DNA of 15,223 bases, taken from the NCBI GenBank assembly GCA_040902925.1, contig JBBDWJ010000277.1, forward strand, positions 1-15,223, in the 5' to 3' direction. The stretch comes from JBBDWJ01 sp040902925 (lineage in GTDB: Bacteria > Acidobacteriota > Terriglobia > Bryobacterales > UBA6623). Below the pieces are notes generated by a model. It was not told the DNA's origin, ran no database searches, and worked only from the letters and a program-made list of their open reading frames with translations. Position 1 is the first letter of the stretch. The number at the start of each line of letters is the position of its first letter. Shown here piece after piece: positions 1 through 5,356 of this stretch. The position numbers were made by a program, and so were the translations under genes.

Positions 1-4
1 TTGA

Positions 5-622
5 GTGCGTCCAGGTCCTCCACCCCGGCCCTCGGCCGCGCATAGGTCAGGTGATCCGAACGAAGCTCTGCGGCGCCTGAAGGAAGGCAATCACCGATTC
101 GCCCAAGACAAGCCGCTGCGCCCCACCACGTCCGCTGAAAAACGCCAAGCCCTTTCCATTGGGCAAGAACCCATCGCCCACGTATTCACCTGCTCGGACT
201 CGCGCGTTGGCCCGGAGATCATTTTCGATCAGGGTCTGGGCGACCTGTTCGTGACGCGCGTGGCCGGCAACGTGTATGGCGAGGTGGTCCTTGGAACCCT
301 GGAGTTCTCGGTCGAAGTACTCGACATTCCGTTGCTGCTGGTGTTGGGCCACAGCGGTTGCGCGGCGGTGCTCGCCACCGTGCGTAAGCAGCAAATACCC
401 GGCCAGAGCAGCTATATCCAGAATCTGATTCAACCCGCTGTCGACCGCGCCGCGGGCATGCCTGGCGACCTGGAAACCAACGCTATCCGCGAGAACGTCC
501 TGTTGCGTTGCGAGTCGTTGCGGACGTCGCAGCCCGTGCTTGAGCCGCGGCTGAGACAAGGCCGCCTCGAGATCGTCGGTGGCATTTACGATCTTGTGGC
601 CGGAACCGTGGAATGGTTGTAG
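5..622 (+). CDS. beta-class carbonic anhydrase
   Basis: Catalyses reversible hydration of CO2 to bicarbonate with a zinc ion. The beta-class zinc ligands are visible when numbered from the GTG at 5: Cys63 in TCSDSR, with the Asp65/Arg67 dyad, and His116 and Cys119 in GHSGC. The surrounding IIFDQGLGDLFVTRVAGN and LGTLEFSVE stretches are also typical of the family. The length of 205 residues is close to normal. The reading frame is closed upstream by TGA at 2-4, so the gene must start inside the window. The first 17 residues (Pro/Arg rich) do not look like the family, and homology appears to begin near GDPNEALRRLKEG. A signal peptide lost by frameshift, or a later start, are both possible. No Shine-Dalgarno site is visible at the window edge. 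It converges with nadD with a 35-bp gap. The family call is firm and the start is not. Confidence 0.9.
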   Translation: MRPGPPPRPSAAHRSGDPNEALRRLKEGNHRFAQDKPLRPTTSAEKRQALSIGQEPIAHVFTCSDSRVGPEIIFDQGLGDLFVTRVAGNVYGEVVLGTLEFSVEVLDIPLLLVLGHSGCAAVLATVRKQQIPGQSSYIQNLIQPAVDRAAGMPGDLETNAIRENVLLRCESLRTSQPVLEPRLRQGRLEIVGGIYDLVAGTVEWL

Positions 623-657
623 CTCTACCCGCTATTCGGAAAACAGCGGCGGCATCA

Positions 658-1284
658 TCAGCCCAGGGCCGCCTGGCGGCCTGACGAGTCTTCCTCGCGT
701 TTCCGCGCGTAGAGTTCATGCTTGCGGATGTACTGGGCGACTGTGGGAGGCAGCGCGTCGTCCAAATCACGCCCCTGCCGCAAACCGTGGCGGATTTCCG
801 TTGACGACACGGGGACGCGAACATCGTTCAGCCAATGAACGCGTGTGCCCGGTGGCGGTTCCCCGGGGTTCGCTTCGGGCCTGCTCACCACGATGAATTC
901 GACCAGCCGGATGACTTGCTGCCATTGCTTCCACAAGCTGATCTCGGCGAAGGCGTCGGCGCCGATGATAAAAAAAAGCTCATCCCCGGGCGACAGTTGG
1001 GCCCGCACGCGTTCGATCGTTTCGACGGAGTAGTGCCGCTCGCGGCTACCGTCGGGCGCCTCCAACCGCGAGGCTTCCAGGCGCGAATCAGCGCCGCAAG
1101 CCAGCTCTACCATGCGGTAGCGGTCCTCGTAGGGCGCGCCGACGGGAGCATGCTTGTGGGGAGGAAATCCGGAAGGAATCAGCAGCACGCGATCGAGGTG
1201 AAAACGGCCGGCCGCGGCAATCGCGACGGCGATATGACCGCGATGCACCGGGTCAAAGGTGCCGCCAAACAGACCGAGCTTCAC
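658..1284 (-). CDS. nadD: nicotinate-nucleotide adenylyltransferase NadD
   Basis: Transfers AMP from ATP to nicotinate mononucleotide, giving deamido-NAD in the cytoplasmic NAD synthesis pathway. The nucleotidyltransferase signature GGTFDPVHRGH is at residues 7-17 and holds the HxGH catalytic histidines. IIGAD is at 106-110 and the C-terminal SSTEIR (the ISTxIR-type motif) at 160-165. The 208-residue length is normal for the family. Translation starts at a GTG that shares a GTGA overlap with the obgE stop, so the two are translationally coupled. A ribosome silencing factor gene (rsfS) often follows nadD in other bacteria. Here the next gene is the convergent carbonic anhydrase instead. The last 12 residues (DSSGRQAALG region) are not conserved-looking. 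Confidence 0.95.
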   Translation of the reverse strand: MKLGLFGGTFDPVHRGHIAVAIAAAGRFHLDRVLLIPSGFPPHKHAPVGAPYEDRYRMVELACGADSRLEASRLEAPDGSRERHYSVETIERVRAQLSPGDELFFIIGADAFAEISLWKQWQQVIRLVEFIVVSRPEANPGEPPPGTRVHWLNDVRVPVSSTEIRHGLRQGRDLDDALPPTVAQYIRKHELYARKREEDSSGRQAALG

Positions 1285-2303
1285 GAAGCAGCCACCGCGG
1301 AATCCGCCAGCTCGCGAACGCGAGCGCCCAAAGCATACTTTAGCTCGTTAAGGCCCTCGCCCGTCACCGCCGAAATGGCGTAGAACGGCAGCCCCTGGCG
1401 GCGGCAAAACTCGCGCAGCGTTTCGATGCGTGTGGGGTCTTGCGCGGCGTCGGTTTTCGTCGCGACCACCACGACAGGCTTTTCGACCAGCTCTTTCGAA
1501 AAACTCTCCAGCTCGCCGACGATCACTTTGTAATCGTCGATCGGGTCGCGCGCGCTGAATTCGCTGACGTCGATCATATGCACCAACAGGCGCGTGCGCT
1601 CGACGTGGCGCAGGAACTGGATGCCGAGCCCGTGGCCCTCGTGCGCCCCTTCAATCAGGCCCGGAATATCGGCCATCAGGAAGCTGTGAAATTCGTCGGT
1701 GGAGACGACGCCAAGATTCGGTTCGAGCGTTGTGAACGGGTAGTCGGCGATCTTCGGATGCGCCGCCGACAAACGGGAGATCAGCGTGGACTTGCCTACA
1801 TTCGGAAACCCGATCAGGCCGACGTCGGCAAGCAGCTTGAGCTCGAGCCGGATGCGGCGCTCTTCGCCAGGCGTGCCCGGTTCGGCGTAGCGCGGCGCCT
1901 GATTGGTCGAAGTGGCGAAGCGCGCGTTGCCGCGCCCGCCGCGGCCACCTTGGGCGACCACAAAGTTCTGGTCCGGCTCCACGAAGTCGAACAGCTTCTC
2001 GCCGCTTTCCGCGTCATACACGATCGTGCCGGGCGGAACTTCGAGCACCAGGGTTTCCCCGTCGCGGCCGGAGCAATTGCTGCCTTCCCCATGGCGGCCG
2101 CGCTGGGCCTTGTGTTCGGGCCGGAAGCGGAACGCAATCAACGTGTTGTGGCTCTTGCTCGAGCGCAGCACAACGTCTCCTCCGCGCGCGCCGTCGCCGC
2201 CGCTGGGACCGCCCCGCGGCACGAACTTTTCGCGCCGGAAAGCCACGCAGCCATTGCCGCCGTTGCCGGCCTTCACCGTGATCGTGGCTTCGTCTATGAA
2301 CAC
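1281..2303 (-). CDS. obgE: GTPase Obg/CgtA
   Basis: Essential GTPase acting in late 50S subunit assembly and stress signalling. It has the glycine-rich Obg fold at residues 1-157 (KAGNGGNGCVAFRREKFVPRGGP start). The G domain follows: P-loop GFPNVGKST at 165-173, switch I FTTLEPN at 190-196, DIPGLIEGA at 212-220, TKTD at 282-285 and SAVTGEG at 311-317. The G4 motif reads T-K-T-D rather than N-K-x-D, a substitution also seen in some Obg proteins. The protein ends at 340 residues directly after the G domain, so the variable C-terminal OCT domain is absent. The start is GTG at 2303. A weak AAAGGCGG Shine-Dalgarno lies about 9-16 nt upstream. It is unusually far (440 bp) from rpmA, with its own candidate promoter upstream. 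Confidence 0.97.
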   Translation of the reverse strand: MFIDEATITVKAGNGGNGCVAFRREKFVPRGGPSGGDGARGGDVVLRSSKSHNTLIAFRFRPEHKAQRGRHGEGSNCSGRDGETLVLEVPPGTIVYDAESGEKLFDFVEPDQNFVVAQGGRGGRGNARFATSTNQAPRYAEPGTPGEERRIRLELKLLADVGLIGFPNVGKSTLISRLSAAHPKIADYPFTTLEPNLGVVSTDEFHSFLMADIPGLIEGAHEGHGLGIQFLRHVERTRLLVHMIDVSEFSARDPIDDYKVIVGELESFSKELVEKPVVVVATKTDAAQDPTRIETLREFCRRQGLPFYAISAVTGEGLNELKYALGARVRELADSAVAAS

Positions 2304-2338
2304 GTTGCTAGCCCGCCTTTCTAACGAGCCCTGAGCCG

Positions 2339-2403
2339 CTCCACACGTTACATTCGCGCGTTACAGCCACGCTTTACGGGCACGCGTGACGGGCGCGATC
2401 TAC
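2339..2403. repeat. 13-bp degenerate tandem array
   Basis: Five consecutive 13-bp units with no gaps: 2339-2351 (CTCCACACGTTAC), 2352-2364 (ATTCGCGCGTTAC), 2365-2377 (AGCCACGCTTTAC), 2378-2390 (GGGCACGCGTGAC) and a decayed fifth, 2391-2403 (GGGCGCGATCTAC). The shared core is roughly CACGCGTTAC. It lies just upstream of obgE, in what may be its leader. The period of 13 is not a codon multiple, so the array is probably not a coding relic. Confidence 0.7.
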
Positions 2404-2411
2404 TTGCCTTT

Positions 2412-2468
2412 GTCCGAAGCGGACGGGTCAGCCTTGGTCCGAGCGGACGGGCTTTGTCCGAAGCGGAC
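2412..2468. repeat. three tandem GTCCG-CGGAC palindromes
   Basis: Three copies of a small hairpin-forming palindrome: GTCCGAAGCGGAC at 2412-2424, GTCCGAGCGGAC at 2437-2448 and GTCCGAAGCGGAC at 2456-2468. Each has a 5-bp GC-rich stem around a 2-3 nt loop and is preceded by CTTTG or CTTGG. The same stem can form on either strand. Confidence 0.7.
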
Positions 2469-2483
2469 GATTGAACGCGGAAA

Positions 2484-2567
2484 CGGCGGAAGACAACCTC
2501 TGATCGGCCACCTCAGACGTGGCCCTCCGCTCCGTTCGAGTGGAGTGCGGGGGTGTGTCTTCCGCCG
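2484..2567. repeat. 12-bp inverted repeat enclosing two hairpins
   Basis: Perfect 12-bp arms CGGCGGAAGACA (2484-2495) and TGTCTTCCGCCG (2556-2567) enclose 60 nt. Inside is a perfect 6-bp stem GGCCAC/GTGGCC (2506-2511 with 2519-2524, 7-nt loop). A second stem CTCC/GGAG (2530-2533 with 2542-2545) can be extended by G-U pairs if read as plus-strand RNA. The whole folds as a closed multi-branch structure. It could be a structured RNA or the remains of a small non-autonomous repeat element. I cannot decide between these. Confidence 0.65.
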
Positions 2568-2592
2568 AAAAAACTGCGCAGTCCCTTCCTAG

Positions 2593-2621
2593 ACCATAGA
2601 CCTCCGCCGCAGGCGAGTCAA
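2593..2621 (-). promoter_or_regulatory. candidate internal promoter for obgE-nadD
   Basis: On the minus strand, TTGACT (2621-2616) and TATGGT (2598-2593) are separated by exactly 17 bp. The match is 5 of 6 to the -35 consensus and 4 of 6 to the -10. A start near 2586 would give an obgE leader of about 280 nt containing all the repeats of this interval. This is inferred from consensus only. Confidence 0.4.
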
Positions 2622-2743
2622 GGAAAACGGGCCGCGCTCAACGCCGTTCTTCTTGCCCCGCGGGCGGAACACAGAGTCTGCGAATGCCGGTTTTATCGCG
2701 CGCGGGTTCGCGGCGTGAAAACAGAAAGGAAAAAGAGGATCGA

Positions 2744-3001
2744 TCAGGCGCTGGTGCGAACGTGTATGAAGCGCCCCTGGCGGCCGCGGTCGGCAAACTC
2801 GACCACACCGCCGACCTTGGCGTAGAGCGTATCGTCTTTGCCGCGGCCGACATTCTCGCCCGGGAAGAAACGGGTGCCGCGCTGGCGCACCAGGATCGAG
2901 CCGCCGCTGACGAGCTGGCCGCCAAAACGCTTCACGCCCAGCCGCTGCGCGTTGGAGTCCCGGCCGTTTCTGCTGCTGCCTAAACCCTTCTTGTGTGCCA
3001 T
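2744..3001 (-). CDS. rpmA: 50S ribosomal protein bL27
   Basis: bL27 of the large subunit, whose N-terminus reaches towards the peptidyl transferase centre. The protein of 85 residues begins MAHKKGLGSSRNGRDSNAQ and carries GVKRFGGQLVSGGSILVRQRG and the GKDDTLYAK segment, all standard for the family. It has no cleavable N-terminal extension of the kind found in Firmicutes. The ATG at 3001 is preceded by AGGACGG about 8 nt upstream, a good ribosome binding site. It follows rplU by 45 nt in the same operon. Confidence 0.97.
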   Translation of the reverse strand: MAHKKGLGSSRNGRDSNAQRLGVKRFGGQLVSGGSILVRQRGTRFFPGENVGRGKDDTLYAKVGGVVEFADRGRQGRFIHVRTSA

Positions 3002-3046
3002 AACGTTTTCCGTCCTACTGAGAAGCTATGCTGTGTGCCCGATACG

Positions 3047-3358
3047 TCAGAGAACGATGTCGCCGACTTTGATATCGGTGTAGTCCTGCCGGTGACCTTT
3101 GCGGCGGCGGTAGTGCTTGCGCTTTTTGAACTTGAAGACAATGATCTTCTTGGCGCGGCCCTGCCCTGCAATCGTGCCGGTGACTTTGGCCGACTGGATG
3201 TCGCCGCCCGTCAACAGCTTGCCGTCGTCGTTGGTGACGGCAAGAACCCTGGTGAACTCCACGGCTGCGCCCACGTCGCCCGCCAGTTTTTCGACACGGA
3301 TTCCTTCACCCGGCGAGACGGGGTACTGCTTTCCACCGGTTTCGATAATCGCAAGCAT
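3047..3358 (-). CDS. rplU: 50S ribosomal protein bL21
   Basis: bL21, a 23S rRNA-binding protein of the large subunit, 103 residues. It opens MLAIIETGGKQYPVSPGE and has the family signature KKRKHYRRRKGHRQDYT at residues 78-94. The frame extends 27 codons further upstream. The ATG at 3358 is chosen because homology begins there and GGGAG sits 8 nt upstream, and because the upstream codons overlap a strong promoter. It is the first gene of rplU-rpmA-obgE-nadD. Confidence 0.97.
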   Translation of the reverse strand: MLAIIETGGKQYPVSPGEGIRVEKLAGDVGAAVEFTRVLAVTNDDGKLLTGGDIQSAKVTGTIAGQGRAKKIIVFKFKKRKHYRRRKGHRQDYTDIKVGDIVL

Positions 3359-3409
3359 GCGGATGACTCCCGAACAGACCCCTCCCCACGGGTGGTGGCC
3401 AGAGCTTTC

Positions 3410-3439
3410 ATTATAGGAGGAGATTTCCGGCAGCGTCAA
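3410..3439 (-). promoter_or_regulatory. strong sigma70-type promoter of rplU operon
   Basis: On the minus strand, TTGACG (3439-3434) is followed after 18 bp by a perfect TATAAT (3415-3410). The transcript would begin near 3403 and give a leader of about 45 nt before the rplU ATG, containing its GGGAG binding site. This is the best promoter match in the window and fits a highly expressed ribosomal protein operon. Confidence 0.8.
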
Positions 3440-3610
3440 CGGACGAAGAACACCCAGTTCGCGGGGATTGCCCGGCGCAGCCGGCTTAGACCGGTCATTT
3501 ACGGCCAGTGGCGGGTTCCGGCCCTGGTTTCAGCCCCCTTCAGCGGGCTTCGCAGGAAGCGCCGCATCCAGCGTTCTGGAGGACCGGCCCTGAGAACAGG
3601 GCCAATCCGC

Positions 3611-3616
3611 TACAAT
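3611..3616 (+). promoter_or_regulatory. -10 box of the small basic protein gene
   Basis: TACAAT (5 of 6 to the -10 consensus) ends 10 nt before the ATG at 3627. A transcript starting 6-8 nt downstream would have almost no leader. No Shine-Dalgarno site is present and no clear -35 is seen. Confidence 0.45.
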
Positions 3617-3626
3617 AGTCAAAGTT

Positions 3627-3761
3627 ATGGCCGACGAAAAAAAGCTCTACCAAGCCGAATACATGGGCACCGGGACGTTCCGGATCACCAAACCGAAACG
3701 CAAGGCCAAGAAACAGCGCCAGACGCGAGTGAAGAACCGCCAGCGCGGCGCCCGAAAATAA
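3627..3761 (+). CDS. small, highly basic protein of unknown function
   Basis: A 44-residue frame starting MADEKKLYQAEYMGTGTFR and ending in a Lys/Arg/Gln tail. Residues 20-44 include ITKPKRKAKKQRQTR and VKNRQRGARK, so roughly half of that tail is Lys or Arg. Such composition implies nucleic acid or ribosome binding. It does not match bTHX, bS21 or bL34-bL36 as I know them, so I do not assign a family. It is divergent from the rplU operon, whose promoter lies about 190 bp away. Upstream it has TACAAT and no ribosome binding site, suggesting a leaderless mRNA. The protein-like first 20 residues and the sharp acidic-to-basic change argue against chance, but there is no homology evidence in hand. 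Confidence 0.6.
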   Translation: MADEKKLYQAEYMGTGTFRITKPKRKAKKQRQTRVKNRQRGARK

Positions 3762-3897
3762 ACGGCCGTCCTCTCCTCTATAGGGCCGCGCTCTGCTGAG
3801 TTGGGCCGTCCTCGCCTGTGCCCAGCCGCCGACTGGTTTCCGCAAAGGCAGGCCGCCGGGCCAGCGCGCGTGCAGCAACCATTCTCACCTGTTCCGA

Positions 3898-3931
3898 TTC
3901 ATGTGCCAGTCGGGTTCATGTGCCAGTCGGG
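3898..3931. repeat. perfect 17-bp tandem duplication
   Basis: TTCATGTGCCAGTCGGG occurs twice back to back (3898-3914 and 3915-3931) without a mismatch. It lies in non-coding sequence. Perfect identity suggests a recent slippage duplication. Confidence 0.85.
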
Positions 3932-3990
3932 CCAATAGGCTCGATATCATTGGCAGGGCTCTCGCTTGTCTGGGATTCGAACTGGCGGGT

Positions 3991-4063
3991 GAGAGACAAC
4001 GCCCCACGGAGGGGAGGCGGTTCGTCAGATATTGGGGGGATTAATCCCCGCAGGGCGTCTCTC
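3991..4063. repeat. imperfect inverted repeat around a 14-bp palindrome
   Basis: GAGAGAC (3991-3997) pairs with GTCTCTC (4057-4063), and after a 3-nt bulge GCCC (4001-4004) pairs with GGGC (4053-4056). Within the loop lie CCCC-ACGGA-GGGG (4002-4014), which competes for part of the same sequence, and the perfect palindrome GGGGATTAATCCCC (4036-4049). It is immediately followed by a second, larger inverted repeat. Confidence 0.6.
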
Positions 4064-4073
4064 AGGCTTTAGC

Positions 4074-4154
4074 CCTTCTGCGAGTAACGCCCTGCAGGGT
4101 GAGGCGTTTTGGGTCGTCGGGGGGAATCCCTGCAGGGCGTTCCATCGCAGAAGG
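4074..4154. repeat. long inverted repeat with CCCTGCAGGG arms
   Basis: Left arm 4074-4099 and right arm 4128-4154 are near-perfect reverse complements. CCTTCTGCGA pairs with TCGCAGAAGG and AACGCCCTGCAGGG pairs with CCCTGCAGGGCGTT, interrupted only by a 2-3 nt mismatch. About 24 bp of stem surround a 28-nt loop. The inner ends are themselves the palindrome CCCTGCAGGG. The arrangement recalls bacterial REP/MITE-like intergenic elements; no transposase is present in the window. Confidence 0.75.
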
Positions 4155-4364
4155 AGCCATCTCCTCTTGGTCGGAGATCTATGGTCTGGCCGGTACTCCT
4201 GATGGCATCGCTCGGACGATGACCACCAAAAGGCCCCACTCCGGAGCAAGGGCGAGGGAGAAGGATGGAACGAGCGCCCCAACTACCAGAGCAAGCGACC
4301 AGATGGGATCCATGCGCGCGAATTAAGCAAACCGGTTGCCAAACAGCAGTACCCCCTATTTCCT

Positions 4365-4389
4365 TGGTATAACTCGTTTTATTACGAGT
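4365..4389 (+). promoter_or_regulatory. extended -10 promoter overlapped by a palindrome
   Basis: TGGTATAAC (4365-4373) fits an extended -10 (TGn plus TATAAC). A perfect 6-bp dyad ACTCGT-TTTATT-ACGAGT occupies 4372-4389, overlapping the end of the -10 and the likely start site. That placement suits a repressor operator, or a hairpin at the 5' end of the transcript. The half-site ACTCGT recurs at 4468-4473, at the acylphosphatase start. The downstream targets would be acylphosphatase, apt and beyond. Inferred from sequence only. Confidence 0.4.
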
Positions 4390-4471
4390 GGGCGGAAACG
4401 TTAACGGTACTTCTTACCAGCCCATCGTTTTTGACCGTGTAAGAATTTCCTATTCGAGAAAACTTTTACTC

Positions 4472-4753
4472 GTGGCACGCCCTAAACTAATCGCGCGCAG
4501 GTACTACGTCTCTGGAAGAGTTCAGGGAGTGGGCTTCCGCTATTTCGTTCAGCGGGCGGCCCAGGAGCTGGGATTACAGGGCTATGTCAAGAATCGAGCC
4601 GACGGCACGGTCGAGACGTATGCCAGCGGGACACCGGAGCGCCTGGAGGCATTCAAGAAGCGCCTGTGGGAGGGTCCCGGACTATCGAGAGTCGACAACG
4701 TACAGGAGCACGATGCCGAGCCCAATCAACGAACCGGATTTGGAGTGGAATAA
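4472..4753 (+). CDS. acyP: acylphosphatase
   Basis: A small cytoplasmic enzyme hydrolysing acyl phosphates such as carbamoyl or acetyl phosphate. The family signature GRVQGVGFRYF is at residues 15-25, with catalytic Arg23, and catalytic Asn41 lies in GYVKNRADGTVE. These are the classical positions for the family. The frame is open back to a GTG at 4388, but the 28 extra residues do not resemble acylphosphatase. The GTG at 4472 gives a normal 93-residue protein and is preferred. No good ribosome binding site is seen, so the start is tentative. The C-terminus ends TGFGVE, where the family usually has an F-x-x-x-Y/R ending. It leads the + strand run. Confidence 0.92.
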   Translation: MARPKLIARRYYVSGRVQGVGFRYFVQRAAQELGLQGYVKNRADGTVETYASGTPERLEAFKKRLWEGPGLSRVDNVQEHDAEPNQRTGFGVE

Positions 4754-4776
4754 GTTGGAGTGGATAATCAGACGAG

Positions 4777-4804
4777 TTGAGCCATAGGCATCTCGCGGTA
4801 CACT
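4777..4804 (+). promoter_or_regulatory. candidate apt promoter
   Basis: TTGAGC (4777-4782) and TACACT (4799-4804) are separated by 16 bp, each 4 of 6 to consensus. A start near 4811-4813 would coincide with the in-frame GTG at 4813, giving a nearly leaderless apt mRNA. Confidence 0.35.
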
Positions 4805-4833
4805 AGAGCGCTGTGACGGAACTACGAAAACCC

Positions 4834-5355
4834 ATGGATGATTTGAAAAAGCTGATCCGGTCGGTTCCGGATTTTCCCAAACCAGGCATTCTTTTCTATG
4901 ACATAACTACCTTGTTGAAGGATGCCGCGGGTCTGGGGAGGCTGACCGACGCGATGGTCGCCCGCTATCGCGACGATCCGCCCGACGTGATCGCCGGGAT
5001 TGAAGCGCGCGGATTCATGTTCGGCCCGATCATGGCGACGCACCTCCGGCGCGGGTTTGTGCCGGTCCGCAAGCCGGGCAAGCTGCCGGCCGAGAGTGTC
5101 CGGATCAACTACGACCTCGAATACGGCACCGATTGCCTGGAGATCCATAAGGACGCCATCGAGCCGGGGCAGCGCGTGCTGGTGGTCGACGATCTGCTGG
5201 CCACTGGCGGTACCGCGGCGGCGACCTGCAAGCTCATCGAAATGCTGGGCGGCGTGGTCAGCGGCATCGCCTGCGTGATCGAGCTCGAATTCCTCCACGG
5301 CCGCGAGAAACTATCGAACTACGAAGTGTTCTCCGTCCTCCAATACGACAACTAG
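4834..5355 (+). CDS. apt: adenine phosphoribosyltransferase
   Basis: Converts adenine plus PRPP into AMP in purine salvage. The type I phosphoribosyltransferase PRPP loop VLVVDDLLATGGTAAA is at residues 115-130. The adenine-side IEARGFMFG is at 56-64, and the N-terminal VPDFPKPGILFYDITTLL is typical of Apt. The length is 173 residues from the ATG at 4834. An in-frame GTG at 4813 would add seven residues (MTELRKP). It is a real alternative because a possible -10 box lies 8 nt before it, whereas the ATG has only ACGGA about 11 nt upstream. Its substrate PRPP is made by the nearby prs product. It ends one base before ispE. Confidence 0.97.
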   Translation: MDDLKKLIRSVPDFPKPGILFYDITTLLKDAAGLGRLTDAMVARYRDDPPDVIAGIEARGFMFGPIMATHLRRGFVPVRKPGKLPAESVRINYDLEYGTDCLEIHKDAIEPGQRVLVVDDLLATGGTAAATCKLIEMLGGVVSGIACVIELEFLHGREKLSNYEVFSVLQYDN

Positions 5356-5356
5356 A

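Larger units (their letters stand above)
2304..2743. other. gene-free, repeat-rich rpmA-obgE interval
   Basis: A 440-bp stretch inside the rplU-rpmA-obgE-nadD operon with no convincing gene on either strand. Read along the operon (from 2743 down), it holds a pyrimidine-rich run just after rpmA, then a candidate promoter (2621-2593). After that come an inverted repeat with inner hairpins (2567-2484), three small palindromes (2468-2412) and a 13-bp tandem array (2403-2339). Short open frames exist but show no family resemblance. Genes of this operon are normally close together, so the gap is itself notable. Confidence 0.6.
3762..4471. other. gene-poor, hairpin-rich intergenic region
   Basis: About 700 bp between the small basic protein and acylphosphatase. 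It holds a 17-bp tandem duplication (3898-3931), nested inverted repeats (3991-4154) and, from about 4321, a locally AT-richer segment with a candidate promoter. A 44-codon minus-strand frame at 4313-4179 encodes a hydrophobic peptide (MDPIWSLALVVGALVPSFS start) but has no ribosome binding site, so I do not call it as a gene. No convincing coding region is seen otherwise. Confidence 0.6.

Noticed and set aside
2573..2582. Palindrome ACTGCGCAGT beside a run of six T on the minus strand, as a rho-independent terminator between rpmA and obgE.
   Set aside because: The stem would be only about 3 bp once a loop is allowed, too weak for a terminator.
3966..3995. A GTTCGAATC-like string on the minus strand resembling a tRNA T-loop.
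   Set aside because: Apart from the closing G-C, the flanking five-base arms do not pair, and no acceptor, D or anticodon stems can be formed around it.
4179..4313. A 44-codon minus-strand frame encoding a hydrophobic peptide.
   Set aside because: No ribosome binding site or promoter, and it lies beside an inverted-repeat block in gene-poor DNA. Hydrophobic short frames are common by chance in GC-rich sequence.
4388..4471. A 28-residue N-terminal extension of acylphosphatase from GTG 4388.
   Set aside because: The extension has no family resemblance and overlaps the likely promoter/operator. The GTG at 4472 places Arg23 and Asn41 at their classical positions.
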